NCBI GenBank assembly: GCA_016281295.1
Contig: JAEEII010000220.1
Location: 1 to 29,193, forward strand
DNA: 29,193 nucleotides
Direction: 5' to 3'
DNA from: Bacteroidales bacterium
GTDB taxonomy: Bacteria > Bacteroidota > Bacteroidia > Bacteroidales > F082
Part shown: positions 25,047 through 29,193 of the stretch, in pieces
How positions within the stretch are numbered: the stretch's first letter is position 1
Layout of the letters: each line of letters opens with the position of its first letter
The notes under the pieces: model-generated
The model's database searches: none
Seen by the model: the letters and a program-made list of their open reading frames with translations, nothing else
Told to the model about the DNA's origin: nothing
Made by a program: the position numbers and the translations under genes

Positions 25047-27236
25047 ATGGAACAATCTTTACCCGACAACTATTCATCAGCAGAAAAAGAAGAGATCTTG
25101 CGACGGTACGAGCGTTTGCTTGAGGCATGGCAAACGCGCAAGGAGAAACAGGATCTTGAGATGGTGGAAAAAGCCTTTTATTTCGCCGCGAAGGCCCACT
25201 GCACTCAACGCCGACGTTCGGGTGAGCCTTACATCTACCATCCCATCGCTGTGGCCACTATCGCCGCGCAAGACATCGGTTTAGGACGCACCTCCATCAC
25301 CTGTGCCTTGCTGCACGATGTGGTGGAAGACACCGAATACACCCTCGATGACATCTCGCAGCTTTTCGGCGAGAAAGTATCCCACATCATCGACGGACTG
25401 ACCAAACTCGACAAGGTGGACAACGCTGAGAGCATTCAGGCGGAAAACTTCAAGAAGATCATCAGTTCCCTGTCATACGACATCCGTGTGGTGCTCATCA
25501 AATTGGCCGACCGGCTGCATAACATGCGCACCTTGAACTCGATGCCGCCTCACAAGCAGCTTAAAATCGCCTCTGAAACCGCTTATATCTATGCGCCGTT
25601 AGCCTATCGTCTCGGACTTCATGCCATCAAGGATGAGCTGGAGGATCTCTCGCTGAAATACACGGACCCCGTCATTTACAACAGCATCAAGAAACAAGTC
25701 AACGAAATCAGAGAAGAGAAAATCGGCCAACTCAAGCAGTTTTTGGCTCCTTTGGAGGAAACATTCAAGAAACGTGGCGTTGAGGTGCAGTCGCAGATTG
25801 TGGAACGTTCCACCCATTCGGTCTGGAAACGGATGAAGAAAAAACAGCTGACTTTCGACGAGCTGTACGGCATCTTCCATCTCCGTTTCCTCATCGACTG
25901 CCCTCCGGATATGGAGAAAATCGAGTGTTGGAAACTCTATGCCATCATCACCGATGTTTACACGCCCAACGTCTCGAAACTGAAAGACTGGATCTCGACA
26001 CCGAAAATCAACGGATACGAGTCCATACACGCTGTGTTCATGGGCAAAGACGGCAACTGGGCTGAGGTGCAGATCCGCAGCAAACGCATGAACGAGATCG
26101 ACGAGAAAGGCTTCACCGCCTACTGGCAATATCGCACCGACAACCAGACCGAGAGCGGTTTCGACGAATGGCTGAAACGGGTCAACGAGCTAATCAGCAG
26201 CGAGAGCGACTCGACCCTCGACTTTGTGGACACCTTCACCAACGACTTGTTCGCCGACGAAATCAAGGTGTTCACGCCACAAGGGAAAGCCATCACCCTC
26301 CCCAAAAACGCCACTGTGCTTGACTTCGCCTACAGCATCCACTCCGAAATCGGAAACCACAGCATCGCCGCCAATGTCAACAGCAAACTGGCCCATCTCG
26401 ACCAAAAGCTGAAGACCGGCGACCAGGTGGAGATCATCACCTCCGAGGCACAACATCCCCAGGAGAAATGGTTCGAGTTCCTCACCACCGCCTTCGCCAA
26501 GTCGAAGCTCAAGGCCGGCATCAAGGAATTCCGTCGCGCCTACCGTGAGGAGGGAGAAGAGATGTTCAACGCCATCATGAAGAAACTCAACCTCGAAGCC
26601 TCCAAAGCCAACCGCGCCAAAATCATGGAAGAACAGAAAATCTCCAGTGCAGTGGACTTCTATTACATGGTCGCCGAAGGCAAGATCACCGAGGCACTCA
26701 TCCAGAAGATATTGAAGCCCCAAAGCAGTACCAACGGAGGACTGCTGCGGTACCTCACCTTCGGACTGCTTGGCGGAGAGTCCAAACAAAAGAAAGACGA
26801 GGCCATCGTAGAGACCGGAGAGTTCGACATCAACGTGGCAACCTGCTGCAACCCCATCCCTGGCGACGAGGTGGTAGCCTTCAACTTCCCTGGCGAGCCC
26901 CTTCAAATACATCGCTCCAACTGCCCTAAAGCCATCACCATGATGTCGCGCTATGGCAACAACATCGTCAAAGCCAAATGGCAGCCTAAAAGCGAAATCG
27001 CGTTCCTGGCCGGACTCAAAATTACGGCCATCGACAATATCGGATTGCTCAACAAAATGACCGACCTACTATCTAACGAGCTGAAACTCAACATGCATGC
27101 TCTGCATATAGAGTCGAAACAAGACCTTGTTGAAGCCAACATCACCGTCTATGTACACAACACTGCTGAACTCAATCTGCTCATCGATCGCCTTGGGAAA
27201 TTCAAAGAAGTGAAAAAAGTCGTCCGTCTTATTTAG
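25047..27236 (+). CDS. RelA/SpoT-family protein: intact (p)ppGpp hydrolase, degenerate synthetase
   Basis: A 729-residue long RSH protein. The HD hydrolase domain (about residues 40-200) keeps its key residues: [21 protein letters not shown] and [11 protein letters not shown]. In the synthetase domain (about residues 240-370) the RxKxxxS motif is replaced by VERSTHS (252-258), and the catalytic Asp of the YDxxAxR motif is Gly275 ([13 protein letters not shown]). The usual MH...AAHW is MN...TAYW; the Glu in AEVQIRS is kept. TGS ([20 protein letters not shown]), zinc-finger ([14 protein letters not shown], then HRSNCPKA) and ACT domains follow. The likely activity is SpoT-like hydrolysis of (p)ppGpp without synthesis. 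It heads a group with fur and purA. Confidence 0.93.
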   Translation: MEQSLPDNYSSAEKEEILRRYERLLEAWQTRKEKQDLEMVEKAFYFAAKAHCTQRRRSGEPYIYHPIAVATIAAQDIGLGRTSITCALLHDVVEDTEYTLDDISQLFGEKVSHIIDGLTKLDKVDNAESIQAENFKKIISSLSYDIRVVLIKLADRLHNMRTLNSMPPHKQLKIASETAYIYAPLAYRLGLHAIKDELEDLSLKYTDPVIYNSIKKQVNEIREEKIGQLKQFLAPLEETFKKRGVEVQSQIVERSTHSVWKRMKKKQLTFDELYGIFHLRFLIDCPPDMEKIECWKLYAIITDVYTPNVSKLKDWISTPKINGYESIHAVFMGKDGNWAEVQIRSKRMNEIDEKGFTAYWQYRTDNQTESGFDEWLKRVNELISSESDSTLDFVDTFTNDLFADEIKVFTPQGKAITLPKNATVLDFAYSIHSEIGNHSIAANVNSKLAHLDQKLKTGDQVEIITSEAQHPQEKWFEFLTTAFAKSKLKAGIKEFRRAYREEGEEMFNAIMKKLNLEASKANRAKIMEEQKISSAVDFYYMVAEGKITEALIQKILKPQSSTNGGLLRYLTFGLLGGESKQKKDEAIVETGEFDINVATCCNPIPGDEVVAFNFPGEPLQIHRSNCPKAITMMSRYGNNIVKAKWQPKSEIAFLAGLKITAIDNIGLLNKMTDLLSNELKLNMHALHIESKQDLVEANITVYVHNTAELNLLIDRLGKFKEVKKVVRLI

Positions 27237-27256
27237 AATTATTCCGAATAAATAAT

Positions 27257-27264
27257 TATCTTTG
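27257..27264 (+). promoter_or_regulatory. -7 promoter box (TATCTTTG) for the Fur-family gene
   Basis: TATCTTTGCG is a perfect box, 22 nt before the ATG at 27287, in the 50-nt gap after rel. The -33 region is weak. It would let fur-purA be expressed apart from rel. Confidence 0.5.
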
Positions 27265-27286
27265 CGGGTCATTCAAGCAACAAGAC

Positions 27287-27760
27287 ATGAAAGAGACCAA
27301 TGAAAGCATCTTGCTGACAGTGAGAAAGATATTCACAGAGTATCTTCATGAACACAACCTGCGGAAGACCCCGGAACGTTATGCCATCTTACAAGAAATC
27401 TATTCGACCAACGGGCACTTCGACATCGAGGAACTGTACAACAAGATGAAGGACAACAAATACCGTGTCAGCCGTGCGACGCTTTACAACACCATTGACT
27501 TACTGCTGGATTGCAATTTGGTAATCAAGCACCAGTTCGGTCATAACTGCGCGCAATATGAACGATCCTACAAGTTCAGGCAACACGACCATTTCGTTGA
27601 TTTAGACACGGGAAAGGTGCTGGAATACTGCGACCCCAGACTGTTGGAGATCCAAAAGACCATCGAAGAGGAACTGGGGGTAGCCATCACCCATCATTCA
27701 CTGGTTTTTTATGGGCACAAGATTAATAAAAAAAAGACAGAAGACAAAAGTAAGAAGTAA
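27287..27760 (+). CDS. Fur-family transcriptional regulator
   Basis: A 157-residue regulator with the Fur winged helix (about residues 15-85: [22 protein letters not shown], recognition helix [19 protein letters not shown]) and a C-terminal dimerisation domain. The metal-binding HxH is present ([21 protein letters not shown]). The CxxC pair that normally follows is replaced by D and T (VDLDTGK instead of IClxCGK), so the structural zinc site of classic Fur/PerR is absent. The C-terminal [10 protein letters not shown] is present, followed by a lysine-rich tail. Whether it senses iron, zinc, peroxide or something else cannot be read. purA starts 24 nt downstream with no recognised promoter between. 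Confidence 0.9.
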   Translation: MKETNESILLTVRKIFTEYLHEHNLRKTPERYAILQEIYSTNGHFDIEELYNKMKDNKYRVSRATLYNTIDLLLDCNLVIKHQFGHNCAQYERSYKFRQHDHFVDLDTGKVLEYCDPRLLEIQKTIEEELGVAITHHSLVFYGHKINKKKTEDKSKK

Positions 27761-27784
27761 GAAGTTGACAAAACTACAAACAAT

Positions 27785-29062
27785 ATGAATAAACTGGATA
27801 TATTATTAGGATTGCAATGGGGTGATGAAGGCAAAGGCAAGGTGGTGGATGCGTTGACCCCGAATTATGATATTGTTGCTCGTTTTCAAGGTGGTCCGAA
27901 TGCCGGACACACCATCGAGTTCGAGGGCAAAAAATTCGTGTTGCACAACATCCCATCGGGAGTGCTTACTCCAGGTTGCGTCAACATCATTGGCAACGGT
28001 GTTATCATCGAGCCACTTATATTAAAAGGTGAGATAGAGCACCTGCGCGAGGCGGGATTCGACCTTCACCAGACCCTGAAGATCGCCAACCGCGCGCATT
28101 TAATTCTCCCCACCCATCGCGCCATGGATGCCGCCAACGAAAAGGCACTGGGCAAGATGAAAGTAGGCACCACCCTGAAAGGCATTGGCCCTACCTATAC
28201 CGACAAAACCGCCCGCCGAGGCTTGCGCATCGGCGACATTGTCACCAACAACTTCAAAGAGAAATATGAGCATTTGAAGCAAACCCATCTTCAGCAAATC
28301 GCCGGACTGGGCTTCGACATGCAAGGCTTCCAACTCGACGGCATCGACTTCAACGAATACGAGAAACTGTGGTTCGAGGGCATTGAATACCTGAAACAAT
28401 ACGCATTTATCGACAGTGAATACTATATCAACGAAGCCCTTGACGCTGGCAAGAAAGTGCTGGCAGAAGGTGCGCAAGGCTCAATGCTCGACGTGGACTT
28501 CGGCAGTTATCCTTTTGTCACCTCGTCGAGTGTGATCGCTGCAGGCGTATGCTCCGGCTTGGGCGTCGCCCCCAACCGCATCGGCAAGGTATATGGTATC
28601 TTCAAAGCCTATTGCACCCGTGTGGGCACTGGCCCCTTCCCCACTGAACTCTTCGACGAGACCGGTGAGACACTGCGCATGAACGGACATGAATTCGGTG
28701 CCACCACAGGACGCCCGCGCCGTTGCGGATGGCTCGACCTTCCCGCCCTCAAATATGCGGTCATGCTTAGCGGCGTCACTGACTTGATGATGATGAAATC
28801 GGATGTGATGGATGACTTCGAGACCATCAAGGTGGCCACCTCTTACCGCTACAACGGCGTGGAAACCAAGCATCTGCCTTTTGCTGCCTGCACCGAAACC
28901 ATGGAACCTGTTTACACAACGCTTCCCGGATGGAAACAAAAGATAGAAGACGGAATACCGACTCAATTAGAAGCCTATATAAAGTTTATCGAAGATTATG
29001 TCGGCGTGCCTATCAAGTTCGTCTCCTACGGCCCTGACCGAACCCAAAACATCCTCCGCTAA
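27785..29062 (+). CDS. purA: adenylosuccinate synthetase
   Basis: A 425-residue enzyme that makes adenylosuccinate from IMP, aspartate and GTP, the first committed step to AMP. The N-terminal P-loop (LLGLQWGDEGKGKVVD) contains the catalytic Asp. IMP- and Mg-binding segments follow (GGPNAGHTI, GTTLKGIGPTYTDK). The central signature is EGAQGSMLDVDFGSYPFVTS. The nucleotide-binding region TTGRPRRCGWLDLPALKYA and the C-terminal SYGPDRTQNI are also present. Length is normal. It follows the Fur-family gene and RSH gene; (p)ppGpp is an established competitive inhibitor of PurA with respect to GTP, so the neighbourhood is functionally sensible. Confidence 0.97.
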   Translation: MNKLDILLGLQWGDEGKGKVVDALTPNYDIVARFQGGPNAGHTIEFEGKKFVLHNIPSGVLTPGCVNIIGNGVIIEPLILKGEIEHLREAGFDLHQTLKIANRAHLILPTHRAMDAANEKALGKMKVGTTLKGIGPTYTDKTARRGLRIGDIVTNNFKEKYEHLKQTHLQQIAGLGFDMQGFQLDGIDFNEYEKLWFEGIEYLKQYAFIDSEYYINEALDAGKKVLAEGAQGSMLDVDFGSYPFVTSSSVIAAGVCSGLGVAPNRIGKVYGIFKAYCTRVGTGPFPTELFDETGETLRMNGHEFGATTGRPRRCGWLDLPALKYAVMLSGVTDLMMMKSDVMDDFETIKVATSYRYNGVETKHLPFAACTETMEPVYTTLPGWKQKIEDGIPTQLEAYIKFIEDYVGVPIKFVSYGPDRTQNILR

Positions 29063-29070
29063 CCCCCTCT

Positions 29071-29096
29071 AAATTCTAAATTATAAATTCTAAATT
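29071..29096. repeat. direct repeat aaattctaaatt x2
   Basis: Two exact 12-bp copies (29071-29082 and 29085-29096) separated by two bases, in the gap after purA. Related AATTCTC/AATTGAG-type repeats end the DUF1703-type gene at 12081-12105. Such AT-rich spacer repeats are frequent in Bacteroidota genomes. Confidence 0.5.
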
Positions 29097-29100
29097 CCCC

Positions 29101-29193
29101 ATGATCATTCTAGAAAAACCATACGTATCCGCCCCATTGGTGGCCTATCTTGAAGAAAAACAGATTCCCGTACTGCACAACGACATGGCTGAA
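29101..29193 (+). CDS. start of a probable ATP-grasp domain protein (3' end outside window)
   Basis: An open frame of 31 codons from the ATG at 29101 to the window end, beginning MIILEKPYVSAPLVAYLEEK. From memory, this opening (M-I-I-L-x-K-P-Y-V-S) is that of ATP-grasp proteins of unknown substrate that occur in Bacteroidales. It is on the same strand and 38 nt after purA. The remainder is outside the window, so the call is provisional. Confidence 0.5.
   Translation, partial: MIILEKPYVSAPLVAYLEEKQIPVLHNDMAE

Noticed and set aside
22615..25128. Longer start for the T9SS protein (to 25128)
   Set aside because: The extension would overlap the rel gene start on the other strand, and the true signal peptide begins at 24912, 17 nt after a good promoter box.

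Overview
This window is a chromosomal segment of a member of the Bacteroidota, most likely Bacteroidales. Four things point there. The tandem ompH-bamA-uppS envelope cluster has the order typical of the phylum. One protein carries a type IX secretion (T9SS) type B C-terminal domain. Shine-Dalgarno sequences are weak or absent. Ten starts are preceded by a perfect Bacteroidota -7 promoter box (TAnnTTTG). No rRNA, tRNA or CRISPR array was recognised.

Layout: 1-1407 (+) holds the end of a short-chain dehydrogenase gene overlapping a two-domain VOC protein gene, closed by a strong hairpin. 1493-9328 (-) is an envelope and housekeeping block that reads rsgA, a small ACT-like gene, nadK, a DUF6089-like membrane protein, uppS, bamA, ompH, ompH. 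9340-12084 is an accessory scar: an IS3-type transposase remnant, an RHS/YD-repeat remnant, a probable immunity gene, a toxin C-terminal domain, a lipoprotein with two TonB-C-like halves, and an internally deleted IS4-like element with visible terminal inverted repeats. 12085-13677 (-) is an AAA-ATPase/PD-(D/E)XK (DUF1703-type) gene, divergent from dprA (13797-14900, +). A small orphan gene (14948-15349, +) follows. lepA and a 1378-residue PPDK-like protein lie on the minus strand (15466-21413). gapA (21583-22590, +) converges on a T9SS-sorted surface protein (22615-24912, -). The end is a plus-strand group: a SpoT/Rel-family gene, a Fur-family regulator, purA, and the start of a probable ATP-grasp gene cut by the window end.

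How the genes work together: the minus-strand block makes undecaprenyl-PP (UppS) and builds the outer membrane (BamA, Skp-like chaperones), and also carries NAD kinase and a ribosome-assembly GTPase. The rel-fur-purA group couples alarmone turnover to AMP synthesis; (p)ppGpp is a known inhibitor of PurA. The accessory scar looks like a decayed polymorphic-toxin locus cut up by insertion sequences.

Most interesting points: (1) the SpoT/Rel protein keeps its hydrolase residues but has lost key synthetase residues, including the catalytic Asp, which is Gly275 here; (2) the PPDK-like protein has the ATP-grasp and phosphohistidine domains but no PEP/pyruvate barrel, with about 870 uncharacterised N-terminal residues instead; (3) an orphan toxin/immunity cassette followed by an RHS-core remnant; (4) a MITE-like IS4 derivative with a hairpin over its start codon; (5) a free-standing C-terminal domain of a CBS-domain protein joined to rsgA; (6) an extended promoter consensus, TAnnTTTGCR, shared by all ten boxes. 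Family assignments come from memory and pattern recognition; no database search was run.
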